DNA from: Pseudooceanicola aestuarii | GTDB taxonomy: Bacteria; Pseudomonadota; Alphaproteobacteria; Rhodobacterales; Rhodobacteraceae | Direction of reading: 5' to 3' | Assembly (NCBI RefSeq): GCF_010614805.1 | Contig: NZ_JAAFZC010000002.1 | Location: 681,441 to 745,440, forward strand | DNA: 64,000 nt | Shown here: positions 41,844 through 50,365 of the stretch, one piece after another | Layout: the number at the start of each line of letters is the position of its first letter | Numbering within the stretch: position 1 is the stretch's first letter | Made by a program: the position numbers and the translations under genes | The notes under the pieces: model-generated | Databases searched by the model: none | Told to the model about the DNA's origin: nothing | Seen by the model: the letters and a program-made list of their open reading frames with translations, nothing else

Positions 41844-43351
41844 ATCCCGCCCCCGTCCAGCGCCGCCACCGCGACGGAGGCCTGTTCCACGTCGTCGAAG
41901 GGAAAGATCGTATCGCCCACGATCTGCCCGGTCTCGTGCCCCTTGCCTGCGATCAGCAACGCGTCTCCGGGGCCAAGCGCATCTACGGCACGCAGGATCG
42001 CCTCTGCCCGGTCGGCGACTTCGATCCCACCGGGGCAGCCCATCATCACGGCTTGCCGGATCTCCGCCGGGTCTTCGCTGCGCGGGTTGTCATCGGTGAC
42101 AAAGACCAGGTCGGCATTCTCTGCCGCCGCCTGCCCCATCAACGGGCGCTTGGTCCGGTCGCGATCGCCCCCGGCGCCGATCACCGCGATCACACGGCCC
42201 ATCACATGCGGCCGCAGCGCCCGGAGGGCGGTGGCGATGGCATCGGGCGTATGAGCGTAATCGACAAAAACCGCCGCGCCATTGCCACGCCGGGCCGCCA
42301 ACTGCATCCGCCCGCGCACACCGCCCAGCCGGGTCAGCGCGGCAAAGACATCGGCGGCCTCCTCGCCAGACAGGATCGCCATGCCGGCGGCAACCAGCAC
42401 GTTCTCCGCCTGGAAGTCCCCGATCAGGTGCAGCGGCACCTGGTATTCGGTCCCGTCAAAGGCCACCCGCAGGATCTGCCCCTCCGGCTCATAGCGGCGG
42501 GCGAGCACGCGGATCTCCGCCTCCTCGCCGCAGCCGACGGTCATGGCATCCAAACCTCTCGATTCGGCCTCAGCCACCATGTCCGGGCCACGTTCGCCGT
42601 CCAGGTTGATGACCGCGTGGCCCTCGGGCGGCAGAACACGGGTGAAAAGACCAGCCTTGGCATTGAAATATTCTGTGAAATCAGCGTGGTAATCCAGATG
42701 ATCCTGGGTGAGGTTGGTAAAGCCCCCGACGCTCAGCACCACGCCGTCCAACCGTCGCTGCGCCAGCCCGTGGGAGGAGGCCTCCATCGCGGCATGAGTC
42801 ACCCCTTCGGCGGCGACACGGGCCAGGGTGCGGTGCAGGGTGATCGGTTCGGGGGTGGTATGATGCAGCGGCAGGTCCACCGCGCCCTCCACCCCGGTGG
42901 TGCCCAGGTTGACGGCGGCATGGCCCAGCTCCGCCCAGATCTGGCGCAGGAAAGAGGCGACCGAGGTCTTGCCATTGGTGCCGGTCACCGCGGCCATGAC
43001 GCGCGGCTGCGCCCCGAACCAGAGAGCGGCGGCAAAGGCCAGCGCCTGGCGCGGATCCGCCGCGACGATCAGCGCCGCCGGGCTGTCCGCCAGTTCCGCT
43101 GCGGCAAGGCGCGCGCCCTCCGCATCGGTCAGGATCGCGCTGGCCCCCATCCGCAGGGCATATTTGATGAACTCGCCACCATGCACACGGCTGCCGGGCA
43201 TGGCGCCGAACAGATATCCCTCCCGCACCTCGCGGCTATCGACGGCCAGCCCGGTGATCCGGGCCTCCCGTCCGCCACGCGCGGTCAGACCCAGCTGGGC
43301 CAGCGATTTTTCCTGAAGACCGTTGCGGCCGGTCCCGCTGCCATCCGACAT
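41840..43351 (-). CDS. murE: UDP-N-acetylmuramoyl-tripeptide synthetase (adds meso-diaminopimelate)
   Basis: 503 aa. N-terminal domain with ITGLAVDSREVREGYLFGAM; ATP loop MAAVTGTNGKTSVASFLRQI; HHTTPEPITLHRTLARVAAE; FTNLTQDHLDYHADFTEYFN with the carbamylated-lysine region; and TDDNPRSEDPAEIRQAVMMG, whose DNPR motif binds meso-A2pm. Gram-negative type. Starts 17 nt from ftsI's stop. Confidence 0.97.
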   Translation of the reverse strand: MSDGSGTGRNGLQEKSLAQLGLTARGGREARITGLAVDSREVREGYLFGAMPGSRVHGGEFIKYALRMGASAILTDAEGARLAAAELADSPAALIVAADPRQALAFAAALWFGAQPRVMAAVTGTNGKTSVASFLRQIWAELGHAAVNLGTTGVEGAVDLPLHHTTPEPITLHRTLARVAAEGVTHAAMEASSHGLAQRRLDGVVLSVGGFTNLTQDHLDYHADFTEYFNAKAGLFTRVLPPEGHAVINLDGERGPDMVAEAESRGLDAMTVGCGEEAEIRVLARRYEPEGQILRVAFDGTEYQVPLHLIGDFQAENVLVAAGMAILSGEEAADVFAALTRLGGVRGRMQLAARRGNGAAVFVDYAHTPDAIATALRALRPHVMGRVIAVIGAGGDRDRTKRPLMGQAAAENADLVFVTDDNPRSEDPAEIRQAVMMGCPGGIEVADRAEAILRAVDALGPGDALLIAGKGHETGQIVGDTIFPFDDVEQASVAVAALDGGGI

Positions 43352-43368
43352 GACGCCGCCTTTTCGGA

Positions 43369-45153
43369 CTATTGCGTTGACAGCGTTATATCAAGCAACG
43401 GGGCGGGTTCAATCTGCGGACGCAATCCCAGCAGGGGCGCGACGCGGCGGATGACCTCGGCGGTGACGGGCACGGCGGTCCAGCCGGCGGTGCGGCGCGG
43501 CTTCGGGCCCGAAGTCTCCACCGGTTCATCCAGGGTCACCACCAGCACGTAGCGCGGATCATTGGCCGGGAACAACGTGGCGAAGGTGGCGATCACCTTT
43601 TCCTTGTAATACCCCCCCTGCGGGCGCGGCTTGTCGGCGGTGCCGGTCTTGCCCGCCACGGCGTAGCCCTTGACCTCACCCATTGACGCAGTGCCCTCCG
43701 TCACCACCAGACGCAGCATGTCGCGGGCGGCATCGGCGGCCTCGCGGGACATGACGCGCGGGCCTTTTTGCGGGGTCGTCTGTTTCAGCAGCGTGGGATA
43801 GACGCGGGTGCCGCCATTGGCGATCGTCGCATAGGCCGAGGCCAGGTGCAGCGGGCTGACCGAAATGCCGTGCCCGTAGGAGACGGTCATGGTCGTCAGC
43901 TCGGACCAGTTCTGCTGGATCAGCGGCGCGGCGCCCTTGGCCTCCACGATCTCCAGCGGGGTCGGCGAGAACAGGCCGAGGTTTTCAAGGAAGGCCTTCT
44001 GCCGGTCGATCCCGATCATCTGGGCCAGCCGAGCGGTGCCGATGTTGGAACTTTCCACGATGATCTTCTCGACGGTCAACTCGTTGCCATAGAAGTGGAA
44101 ATCATTGATCCGATGACGGCCCCAGCGGATCGGGCCACGGGTGTCGATCTCCGTCTGGGGGCCGACCAGGCCCAGGTCCATGGCCTGCGCCGCCGCAAAG
44201 ATCTTGAAGGTGGAGCCAAGTTCGTACACCCCCTGCACCGCGCGGTTGAACAGCGGACTGTCATCGGGATGGCCCGAGGTCGGCAGCGCGGGCCGGTCGT
44301 TGGGATCGAAATCGGGAAGGGACGCGATCGCGATCAGCTCTCCGGTTTTCACATCCATCAGGACGGCCGCCGCACCCTTGGCGTTCATCAGCTTCATCCC
44401 GCCATACAGCACCTGCTCCACCCCGGCTTGAATGGTCAGGTCCAGCGACAATTCCAGCGGGCGGGCGCCGTTCGCCGGATCGGTCAGGTAGGTGTCGTAG
44501 CGCTGTTCGATCCCGGCGCGTCCCTTGACCTCGGCCCAGTCGACGGCCTGCTGGCCGAAACCCGCGCCGCCCAGCACATGCGCGGCCAGCGGTCCGTTGG
44601 GATAGAGCCGCATCTCGCGACGGCCGAAGTAGAGGCCCGGCTCGCCGATTTCGTGCACGGCCTGCATCTGTTCGGGGCTGATATTCGTCTTGATCCACAA
44701 GAACTTGGACCGCCCGGTAAACCGCCGTTCCATCGTCGCGGCGTCCAGGTCGGGGAAAATCTGCGCCAATTCGCGCGCCGCATGGGCCGGATCGACCATC
44801 TCGTGCGGATGGGCATAAAGCGCGTGAGTTTCCAGGTTCGTGGCCAGGATATGCCCGCGCCGATCCAGAATGTCGGCGCGTTGCAGGGCGATCTGCGCAC
44901 CGCTGGCACTGGCGCGCGGCTCTGCCGGTTCGGAACTGGCCAGCGCCCCCATACGCAGCCCCACCAGCGCAAAGGCAAAGGCGAAGACGAACAGCAGCAC
45001 CAGGATACGGCTTTCGGCGCGGTAGCGGGCGGTGTCGCGCATCTCCTCGTGGCGCAGCCGCAGATTCTCCCGTTCGATCGCATCGGGGTTTTCACCCCGC
45101 GACCGCGCGTCAAGGATGCTGGCCAGCGGGCGCAGGGGGGTGCGGCGGCTCAT
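43369..45153 (-). CDS. ftsI: Peptidoglycan D,D-transpeptidase FtsI (PBP3)
   Basis: Divisome transpeptidase cross-linking septal peptidoglycan. 594 aa. N-terminal cytoplasmic stretch, one membrane helix (ILVLLFVFAFAFALVGLRMG), dimerisation domain, then the transpeptidase: catalytic SxxK in LGSTFKIFAAAQ, SxN in VESSNIGTARLAQ, and KTG in AVAGKTGTADKPRP. Overlaps ftsL by ATGA. The first ~60 residues are highly charged. Confidence 0.97.
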   Translation of the reverse strand: MSRRTPLRPLASILDARSRGENPDAIERENLRLRHEEMRDTARYRAESRILVLLFVFAFAFALVGLRMGALASSEPAEPRASASGAQIALQRADILDRRGHILATNLETHALYAHPHEMVDPAHAARELAQIFPDLDAATMERRFTGRSKFLWIKTNISPEQMQAVHEIGEPGLYFGRREMRLYPNGPLAAHVLGGAGFGQQAVDWAEVKGRAGIEQRYDTYLTDPANGARPLELSLDLTIQAGVEQVLYGGMKLMNAKGAAAVLMDVKTGELIAIASLPDFDPNDRPALPTSGHPDDSPLFNRAVQGVYELGSTFKIFAAAQAMDLGLVGPQTEIDTRGPIRWGRHRINDFHFYGNELTVEKIIVESSNIGTARLAQMIGIDRQKAFLENLGLFSPTPLEIVEAKGAAPLIQQNWSELTTMTVSYGHGISVSPLHLASAYATIANGGTRVYPTLLKQTTPQKGPRVMSREAADAARDMLRLVVTEGTASMGEVKGYAVAGKTGTADKPRPQGGYYKEKVIATFATLFPANDPRYVLVVTLDEPVETSGPKPRRTAGWTAVPVTAEVIRRVAPLLGLRPQIEPAPLLDITLSTQ

Positions 45154-45524
45154 GGTTGCTGCTCCGCCGCAGTCGCGGGCACCTGCCCCTGCGAGGAAAC
45201 GGTGAACATCTGCTCAAAGCTCAGCTGCGGTTCGGGCGCGGGCGGGAATTCCACCTGATCGGCCTTGCCGAACTGGTCGGGCCGCAGCGGCAGCAGGCCC
45301 AGCCGGTCGAAATTCAGCTCGGCCAGTTCGCGCAGCCTGTCGGGCCGGTTCAGGTAGGCCCATTCCGCACGCAACACAGCCAGCCGCGAGCGTGCGGCGC
45401 CGATGTCACGCTGCAACTCCTCTGCCTGGGCCAGCGCGGCCTGGGTCTGGTAATTCTCCCGGTAGGCCCAGGCGGCCAGTGCCATCACGACACAGCCGAT
45501 CACGACAAAGAAAAACCCTCTCAT
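45150..45524 (-). CDS. ftsL: Cell division protein FtsL
   Basis: 124-aa bitopic divisome protein. An N-terminal membrane helix ([19 protein letters not shown]) is followed by a periplasmic coiled coil ([20 protein letters not shown]) and [20 protein letters not shown], the segment typical of alphaproteobacterial FtsL. Sequence conservation is low; the position between rsmH and ftsI, with ATGA overlaps both sides, decides the call. Confidence 0.92.
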   Translation of the reverse strand: MRGFFFVVIGCVVMALAAWAYRENYQTQAALAQAEELQRDIGAARSRLAVLRAEWAYLNRPDRLRELAELNFDRLGLLPLRPDQFGKADQVEFPPAPEPQLSFEQMFTVSSQGQVPATAAEQQP

Positions 45525-46513
45525 CTCCGGTGCCCCCTGATATCCGGCATGCCAAGCGCGGCCCGGTCCAACGGCCCGGTCGGCGCCTCTGTCCGCTGTC
45601 CCATCCGCAACCGCGCCGAGCGGGAGCGCGGATTACGGGCCAGTTCATCCGCGTCCGGCCCGATCCCCTTGCGGGTTTTCTGGGTAAAGCGCGGCGCGTC
45701 TTCCGCGACCTCGGGGGCATAGCGATTGGCCCGCCCGCCGCCGCCGCTGCGCATCTGAAAGAACCGTTTGACCATCCGATCCTCGATCGAGTGGAACGAC
45801 ACCACCGCCAGAACGCCACCGGGTTTCAGGACCCGCTCGGCCGCCAGAAGCCCCTGGGCCAGGGCGGCGAATTCATCGTTGACGGCAATGCGCAGCGCCT
45901 GGAAGGACCGGGTGGCGGAATGCGCCTGCCCCGGTTTCGGACGCGGCAGGCAGGAGGCGACGATTTCCGCCAGCCGGGCGGTCGTCTCGATCGGCGCCTC
46001 GGCGCGTGCCCGCAATATGGCCCGCGCGATCCGGCGCGAGGCGCGTTCCTCCCCGTAGCGAAAGAGGATATCGGCCAGTTCCCCCTCTTCGGCGGAATTC
46101 ACGATATCTGCGGCGGTCGGCCCCTCCTGCGCCATGCGCATGTCCAGCGGCCCGTCGCGCAGAAAGGAGAAGCCGCGTTCGGCCAGGTCCAGCTGCATGG
46201 AAGAGACGCCAAGGTCCAGCACCACGCCGTCCACATCGGCGACGACCTCGTCCATGTCGGCGAAATTGATCTGGTGAACCTTCAGCCGGTCCCCAAGGGT
46301 CGCGCCCCATTCGGCGGCCATGGAAATTGCCAACGGATCGTGATCCAGTCCGACCACCTGGTCGGCTCCGGCCTGCAGCAGGCCGCGCGCATAGCTGCCC
46401 GCGCCCAGTGTCCCGTCCACCCAGACACCCGAAATGGGCGCCGCCGCGGCCAGCAGGGGCGTCAGAAGGACCGGGATATGCGGGGCATCCGCGTCGGGGG
46501 CTCCGCCTGCCAT
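45521..46513 (-). CDS. rsmH: 16S rRNA (cytosine1402-N4)-methyltransferase
   Basis: SAM-dependent methylation of C1402 in the ribosomal P site. 330 aa. Motifs: [40 protein letters not shown] (SAM loop), [40 protein letters not shown] and [16 protein letters not shown]. Second gene of the dcw cluster; 3 nt from mraZ, ATGA overlap with ftsL. Confidence 0.97.
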   Translation of the reverse strand: MAGGAPDADAPHIPVLLTPLLAAAAPISGVWVDGTLGAGSYARGLLQAGADQVVGLDHDPLAISMAAEWGATLGDRLKVHQINFADMDEVVADVDGVVLDLGVSSMQLDLAERGFSFLRDGPLDMRMAQEGPTAADIVNSAEEGELADILFRYGEERASRRIARAILRARAEAPIETTARLAEIVASCLPRPKPGQAHSATRSFQALRIAVNDEFAALAQGLLAAERVLKPGGVLAVVSFHSIEDRMVKRFFQMRSGGGGRANRYAPEVAEDAPRFTQKTRKGIGPDADELARNPRSRSARLRMGQRTEAPTGPLDRAALGMPDIRGHRR

Positions 46514-46516
46514 GCT

Positions 46517-47044
46517 CTACTCCGCTTCTCTGTCACCCAGGTCGATCTCGTCGAACAGGGTTTCGGGGTCGAAATCCGCACCTTCTTCGTCCAGCCATTG
46601 CGCGGCGATACGTTCGGAATGGGCGCGGTAGGTTTCGGGGTGCCAGATTTCGAAGGTCTTGCCGTTGCCGATGAAATAGGCCGTGCCGCCCGGCTCCACC
46701 CCGATCTTGCGGCGCAGCTTGGCCGGCAGGACGATGCGGCCGGTGTCATCGACGGACAATTCCTGCGACTGTCCCAGGAAGAACCGTTTCAGCGCGCGCG
46801 TCTTGGCGTGCGATCCGGGCATCCGGTCGATCTTGGCCTCTTTTTCGGCCATCGTCTCGACCGAATATCCTTCGAGGTTGTCCTTGAGGTGATCGCCGTA
46901 GACCACCACCATGGTGGGGTTGCGACCTTCGACCCAATCGGGATCCTGCTCTTCCAGGACGCGGCGAATGGAGCTGGGAACGGACACGCGACCTTTGCTG
47001 TCCACCTTAAGCTCTTCTTCACCTCTGAAACGCCTGACACGCAA
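46517..47044 (-). CDS. mraZ: Transcriptional regulator MraZ, probable TTG start
   Basis: DNA-binding regulator of the dcw cluster; two AbrB-like SpoVT domains. 175 aa if started at the TTG before RVRRFRGEEELKVDSKGRVS, which is where alphaproteobacterial MraZ normally begins (RRFRGE... then DxKGRVSIP). Second copy of the repeat: ELSVDDTGRIVLPAKLRRKI. The frame continues upstream into the leader hairpin, so the longer start (47128) is rejected. No strong SD precedes the TTG, consistent with a regulated gene. Confidence 0.88.
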   Translation of the reverse strand: MRVRRFRGEEELKVDSKGRVSVPSSIRRVLEEQDPDWVEGRNPTMVVVYGDHLKDNLEGYSVETMAEKEAKIDRMPGSHAKTRALKRFFLGQSQELSVDDTGRIVLPAKLRRKIGVEPGGTAYFIGNGKTFEIWHPETYRAHSERIAAQWLDEEGADFDPETLFDEIDLGDREAE

Positions 47045-47102
47045 GGTTCCGCTGGTCCCTGTCCCTCCCCCCTTGACGTGATTCGCCTCACGCGCAACCC
47101 TG

Positions 47103-47151
47103 AAACGGAAAACGGCGGGTAGGGGCATGCTGCCTTTGCCCTACCCGCCGT
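47103..47151 (-). terminator. Intrinsic terminator/attenuator upstream of mraZ
   Basis: Perfect 13-bp inverted repeat (arms 47112-47124 and 47139-47151, ACGGCGGGTAGGG and its complement) with a 14-nt loop, followed on the minus strand by UUUUCCGUUU. It lies about 70-110 nt upstream of the mraZ start, so it would terminate most leader transcripts and let a fraction read into the dcw cluster. Confidence 0.82.
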
Positions 47152-47316
47152 CCTCGTCCCGTTTCCGGGGTGTCCGACTGCGCGCGCCACCTGGGGGGAT
47201 GTACTGCTCGCTCGCGCGCCGGATCTCTTGGTTCAGATGAAAGCGGTTGCCTGTATGATCACTGCCTTGGGAGGTGTCTTGAGGTCTGTCGCCTCGTTTT
47301 GTCCCGTCCTCATCTG
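47105..47316 (-). ncRNA. Probable UpsM-like sRNA from the dcw leader
   Basis: In Rhodobacter sphaeroides the dcw operon has a long leader (about 268 nt) whose first ~206 nt accumulate as the abundant sRNA UpsM after termination ahead of mraZ (from memory). Here a candidate promoter would start transcription near 47316, 272 nt before the mraZ TTG, and a strong intrinsic terminator ends at about 47105, giving a ~210-nt RNA. The agreement in leader length, RNA length and position is the evidence; sequence similarity was not tested. On the minus strand it contains a CACCTCCC stretch able to act as anti-Shine-Dalgarno. Confidence 0.62.
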
Positions 47317-47322
47317 TGCCTA

Positions 47323-47352
47323 ATGATTGCCACGGGACTGGATGGGAAGCAA
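47323..47352 (-). promoter_or_regulatory. Candidate dcw/UpsM promoter
   Basis: Minus-strand TTGCTT (47352-47347), 18-nt spacer, AATCAT (47328-47323). Moderate match to consensus; preferred because it gives a leader and sRNA of the sizes known in Rhodobacter and because phased NGGGA repeats overlap it. Confidence 0.4.
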
Positions 47353-47387
47353 GCGCAAATCATGGGAAAGCCTGCCTAGATGTGGGA
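47333..47387 (+). promoter_or_regulatory. Phased NGGGA repeats, candidate MraZ operator
   Basis: On the plus strand CGGGA at 47333, TGGGA at 47343, 47363 and 47383: spacings of exactly 10, 20 and 20 nt, i.e. whole helical turns. E. coli MraZ binds direct TGGGN repeats at a 10-nt period upstream of mraZ. Here two repeats fall on the candidate promoter, suitable for autorepression. The 47353 and 47373 positions are not filled. Confidence 0.5.
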
Positions 47388-47882
47388 TCAGCCGCCGCGC
47401 GAAACCTACAGATTGTGTGAAACGGGCGAAAAATACGGACAACCTAGCGGAGAAGGCCTCGCGCACCACTAGATGTGGTGCACCATTTCGGGGGCAGTTT
47501 TTCCCAAAGAGAGCGGCGTTTTTTCCGGCCCGACCCGATCCAGCGCGGCACAGCACGCGTGAAACAAGGGCAAACCGCCAGCCAATCGTCGCTGAGAGCC
47601 TGGAATCACGCAGCCGTGATTCGGATCACGACCCGATTCCGCCCGTTTCCAGCCGCGTCAGGTAAAATCACCGGAATCTTGGCCCCGTCGCGGACGGCAG
47701 ATCGGCGGCGCGGCGGCAAAAACCGGCACCCGTCCCATCATTTCCCAAACGTCCCATGCTTTCCCGGACCAAGGCTTTGGGCTGCCTGCACTGACGGTTG
47801 CGACGGAATGCAGGTTCTGGCTCGGCCCGGCGGCGCCTGGTACCCGGAAAATCGGCGAAAACCGGGTGGGAGGTCATGGGAC
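47388..47882. other. Intergenic region upstream of the dcw leader
   Basis: About 500 nt without a supported gene. It holds a perfect 7-bp inverted repeat with a 5-nt loop (GCACCAC-TAGAT-GTGGTGC, 47463-47481) of unknown role, and nearby T-runs at 47508-47512 and 47519-47524. It could contain further promoters for the leader RNA; no RNA family is recognised. Confidence 0.6.
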
Positions 47883-47900
47883 CGCCGGGTCCGCCCGGCG
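47883..47900 (-). terminator. Hairpin just after the GNAT gene
   Basis: CGCCGGG-TCCG-CCCGGCG, a perfect 7-bp stem with tetraloop, begins 2 nt beyond the GNAT stop codon. No U-tract, so the termination mode is uncertain. Confidence 0.4.
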
Positions 47901-47902
47901 CG

Positions 47903-48358
47903 TCAGGGCCGGAACTCCATGTGCAGGCGCGGCAGAACGCGGTCCGGCACGCTGGCCGATGGTACTTCGCCAGCCAGCATCGCCCCCATCCGACGGTAGA
48001 ACCCCGCCGCGCCAGGATCGGCCACGATGATCAACCGCCGCGCCCCGCCAGCCCGGACATGGGCGCAGGCCCAGTCGAACAATGCCCGCCCCACACCGCG
48101 CCCCATAGCGTCGGGATCGACGAAGCAACGCTCAAGCTCGGCCATATCGCCGGACAGGCTGATCTGCGCGAACCCAAGCAGGACGCCCTGCGCCTCTGCC
48201 AGCCGGGCGGGCCATCGGGCCAGGTCGTCAGGTGTGACGCGCAGTTCCTCCCGGAACCGCGCCATCATGCTGGCATCATATCCCCAATGCGCCTTGGACC
48301 GCAGGCACAGCGCAGTCAGCGCCGCCGCCTCGTGAACCTGAGGGCGGCGCAGATGCAT
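47903..48358 (-). CDS. GNAT-family N-acetyltransferase
   Basis: 151 aa. Begins MHLRRPQVHEAAALTALCLR; the acetyl-CoA binding motif A is ELERCFVDPDAMGRGVGRAL (with the Q/RxxGxG/A-type loop as MGRGVG), and the end shows ADPGAAGFYRRMGAMLAGEV. Lies 3 nt after mrp, so cotranscribed. Substrate not deducible. Confidence 0.88.
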   Translation of the reverse strand: MHLRRPQVHEAAALTALCLRSKAHWGYDASMMARFREELRVTPDDLARWPARLAEAQGVLLGFAQISLSGDMAELERCFVDPDAMGRGVGRALFDWACAHVRAGGARRLIIVADPGAAGFYRRMGAMLAGEVPSASVPDRVLPRLHMEFRP

Positions 48359-48361
48359 GGG

Positions 48362-49483
48362 TCAAGCGACCCCGCCCTGGATCATCCGGTCGGCCAGCTG
48401 GGCATAGGCGTCGGCCGCGGGACTGTCCCCCGAGGCAATCGGCTGCCCGGCATCGCCGCCCAGGCGCGTGTCCAGATCCAGAGGTAGCGAGGCCAACAGC
48501 GGCGCGCCCAGCCGCTCGGCTTCCGCCGCAACGCCGCCATGGCCAAAGGGATGGGATTCGCCGCCGCAATGCGGACAGATGAAACTGGACATGTTCTCGA
48601 TCAGCCCCATCACCGGCACCTTCAGGGTGTGGAACATGTCGATCGCCTTGCGCGCATCCAGCAGCGCCACGTCCTGCGGCGTGGACACCACGATGGCACC
48701 CGACAGGGCCGACCGCTGACCCAGTGTCAACTGAACGTCACCGGTGCCGGGCGGCAGGTCGATCAACAGGATGTCCAGCTCGCCCCAGGCAACCTGCCCC
48801 AGCAGCTGCTGCATCGCCCCCATCAGCATCGGCCCACGCCAGACGACGGCCTTGCCCTCCTCCATCATCGACCCGATGGACATGAAGGTGACGCCATGGG
48901 CGGTCAGCGGTTCGATAATCTTGCCGTCCGGGCTGGCGGCCCGCTTGGCGTTGCCCATCATGCGCGGCTGTGAGGGACCATAGATATCGGCATCCAGCAG
49001 CCCGACCCGTCGCCCGGCCCGCGCCAGCGCCACCGCCAGATTGGAGGACACGGTGGATTTCCCCACCCCGCCCTTGCCCGAGGCGATGGCGATCACGCTT
49101 TTCACGCCGGCGGGTTTCAACGGTTCGGTCTGCGGTTTCGGATGGCCGCCGATCTTCAGCGACGGCGCCGCCCCCTGCCCGGCCGCGCCCGCCGCTGCGC
49201 GACCCTGGGCAGGCCCCTGACCTTGACCGCCGGTCGGACCATGGGCGGTCAGAACGACACTGACATTCTCCACCCCCGGCAATTGCGCCACCAATTGCTG
49301 CGCCGCCTCGCGCAGCGGGGTCATCTGCTGGGCCAGTTCCGGGCTTGGCGCCTCGATCACAAAGCGGACGGTGCCGCCGTCCACCGATAGTGCGCGGATC
49401 ATGTCGCGGGACACCGGGTTGCCGCCGTCGGGCAGGCTTAGCCGGGTCAGCGCCTCAAGGATGGTGTCGCGGGTCACAGCCAT
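48362..49483 (-). CDS. Mrp/ApbC-type iron-sulfur cluster carrier ATPase
   Basis: 373 aa from [20 protein letters not shown] (GAAGGA 8 nt upstream; an ATG three codons earlier is an alternative). N-terminal MIP18-like domain, a Pro/Gly/Gln linker, then the P-loop ATPase: [20 protein letters not shown] (deviant Walker A), [36 protein letters not shown], and the CxxC in [14 protein letters not shown] that binds a transferable [4Fe-4S] cluster. May mature Fe-S proteins such as complex I; that specific link is inference. Confidence 0.94.
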   Translation of the reverse strand: MAVTRDTILEALTRLSLPDGGNPVSRDMIRALSVDGGTVRFVIEAPSPELAQQMTPLREAAQQLVAQLPGVENVSVVLTAHGPTGGQGQGPAQGRAAAGAAGQGAAPSLKIGGHPKPQTEPLKPAGVKSVIAIASGKGGVGKSTVSSNLAVALARAGRRVGLLDADIYGPSQPRMMGNAKRAASPDGKIIEPLTAHGVTFMSIGSMMEEGKAVVWRGPMLMGAMQQLLGQVAWGELDILLIDLPPGTGDVQLTLGQRSALSGAIVVSTPQDVALLDARKAIDMFHTLKVPVMGLIENMSSFICPHCGGESHPFGHGGVAAEAERLGAPLLASLPLDLDTRLGGDAGQPIASGDSPAADAYAQLADRMIQGGVA

Positions 49484-49736
49484 GTTCTGCATCCTTCAAT
49501 CAACTGCCCCACACCTGCGCCTTTTTTTATTCTGCTGCAAGTACGCCCCCCGGCGCCCAAGAAATAGTCGTTTGTTTTCAGCGAACGTTAGGTCAGCCTC
49601 TCTTATGCATTCGCTGCATGGCAGCATTGAAGCATCGGCCATTGTGCAGATGCAGCATGAGGTTAAATTGGGATCAACAAGACGGACGGAGACGACAGCA
49701 AACGCTGCCCCGGACGTCACCGAAAGGAAGACGACG

Positions 49737-49955
49737 ATGACGATGATGACCGACACCCACAGCGCCGCAGCCCCGCAGGCTGGCCTGTTCTCCCGTGCCT
49801 ATGCCGCGATCGCAGACCGCCTGGCGCGCCGCGCCGTGTTCAACAAATGCATGGACGAGCTGGCGTCGCTCAGCAACCGCGAACTGGCCGACCTGGGCCT
49901 GCATCGTTCCATGATCCGCTCCATCGCCTACGAAGAGGCCTACGGAGCCAAGTAA
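49737..49955 (+). CDS. DUF1127 small protein, CcaF1-like RNA-binding factor
   Basis: 72 aa from the first ATG of MTMMTDTHSAAAPQAGLFSR, with AAAGGAAG 6 nt upstream. The C-terminal half is the DUF1127 domain (RAVFNKCMDELASLSNRELA then DLGLHRSMIRSIAYEEAYGA), basic and helical. Directly followed by six CCUCCUCCC-loop sRNA units. In R. sphaeroides the equivalent gene (RSP_6037, ccaF1) is cotranscribed with CcsR1-4 and encodes an RNA-binding protein for their maturation (from memory). Likely stress-induced as there, but I could not find a convincing RpoH-type promoter in the 253-nt gap upstream. Confidence 0.88.
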   Translation: MTMMTDTHSAAAPQAGLFSRAYAAIADRLARRAVFNKCMDELASLSNRELADLGLHRSMIRSIAYEEAYGAK

Positions 49956-49966
49956 TTCGGATCAGC

Positions 49967-50034
49967 CGGCCCTCTCCTCCTCCCTGGGTCGTCTGTAACT
50001 GGCGGCGGTGTCTCTCCTCCTCCCTGACACCGTC
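49967..50034 (+). ncRNA. CcsR-like sRNA unit 1
   Basis: Two hairpins, each exposing CCTCCTCCC in its loop (49976-49984 and 50016-50024). Stem 1 CGGCCC/GGGTCG (one G-U); stem 2 CGGTGTC/GACACCG, extendable. Stem 2 differs in sequence from the other units while the loop is kept. Ends are approximate; processing sites are unknown. Preceded by AATTCGGATC, also found before unit 6. Confidence 0.82.
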
Positions 50035-50076
50035 GCTCCTATCCCCCGGAACCGGGGTCAAGGTTTCAAGAATTGT

Positions 50077-50145
50077 CGGCCCTCTCCTCCTCCCTGGGTC
50101 GATGATATCAGCGGCGGCGCCTCTCCTCCTCCCTGGCGCCGTCGC
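50077..50145 (+). ncRNA. CcsR-like sRNA unit 2
   Basis: Loops CCTCCTCCC at 50086-50094 and 50125-50133. Stem 1 as in unit 1; stem 2 is an 11-bp GC helix (50111-50121 with 50135-50145, one G-U). Units 2, 3 and 4 are nearly identical, including their spacers. Confidence 0.85.
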
Positions 50146-50186
50146 ACCTAATCCCCCGGAACCGGGGTCAAGGTTTCAAGAATTGT

Positions 50187-50255
50187 CGGCCCTCTCCTCC
50201 TCCCTGTGTCGATGATATCAGCGGCGGCGCCTCTCCTCCTCCCTGGCGCCGTCGC
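50187..50255 (+). ncRNA. CcsR-like sRNA unit 3
   Basis: Loops CCTCCTCCC at 50196-50204 and 50235-50243. Differs from unit 2 by a G-to-T at 50207, which opens one C-G pair in stem 1; everything else in the pair of hairpins is the same. Confidence 0.85.
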
Positions 50256-50296
50256 ACCTAATCCCCCGGAACCGGGGTCAAGGTTTCAAGAATTGT

Positions 50297-50365
50297 CGGC
50301 CCTCTCCTCCTCCCTGGGTCGATGATATCAGCGGCGGCGCCTCTCCTCCTCCCTGGCGCCGTCGC
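50297..50365 (+). ncRNA. CcsR-like sRNA unit 4
   Basis: Loops CCTCCTCCC at 50306-50314 and 50345-50353. Identical to unit 2 over both hairpins by eye. Confidence 0.85.

Noticed and set aside
47103..47151. Leader hairpin as terminator of the GNAT gene
   Set aside because: It is more than 750 nt downstream of the GNAT stop, and another hairpin lies directly after that gene.
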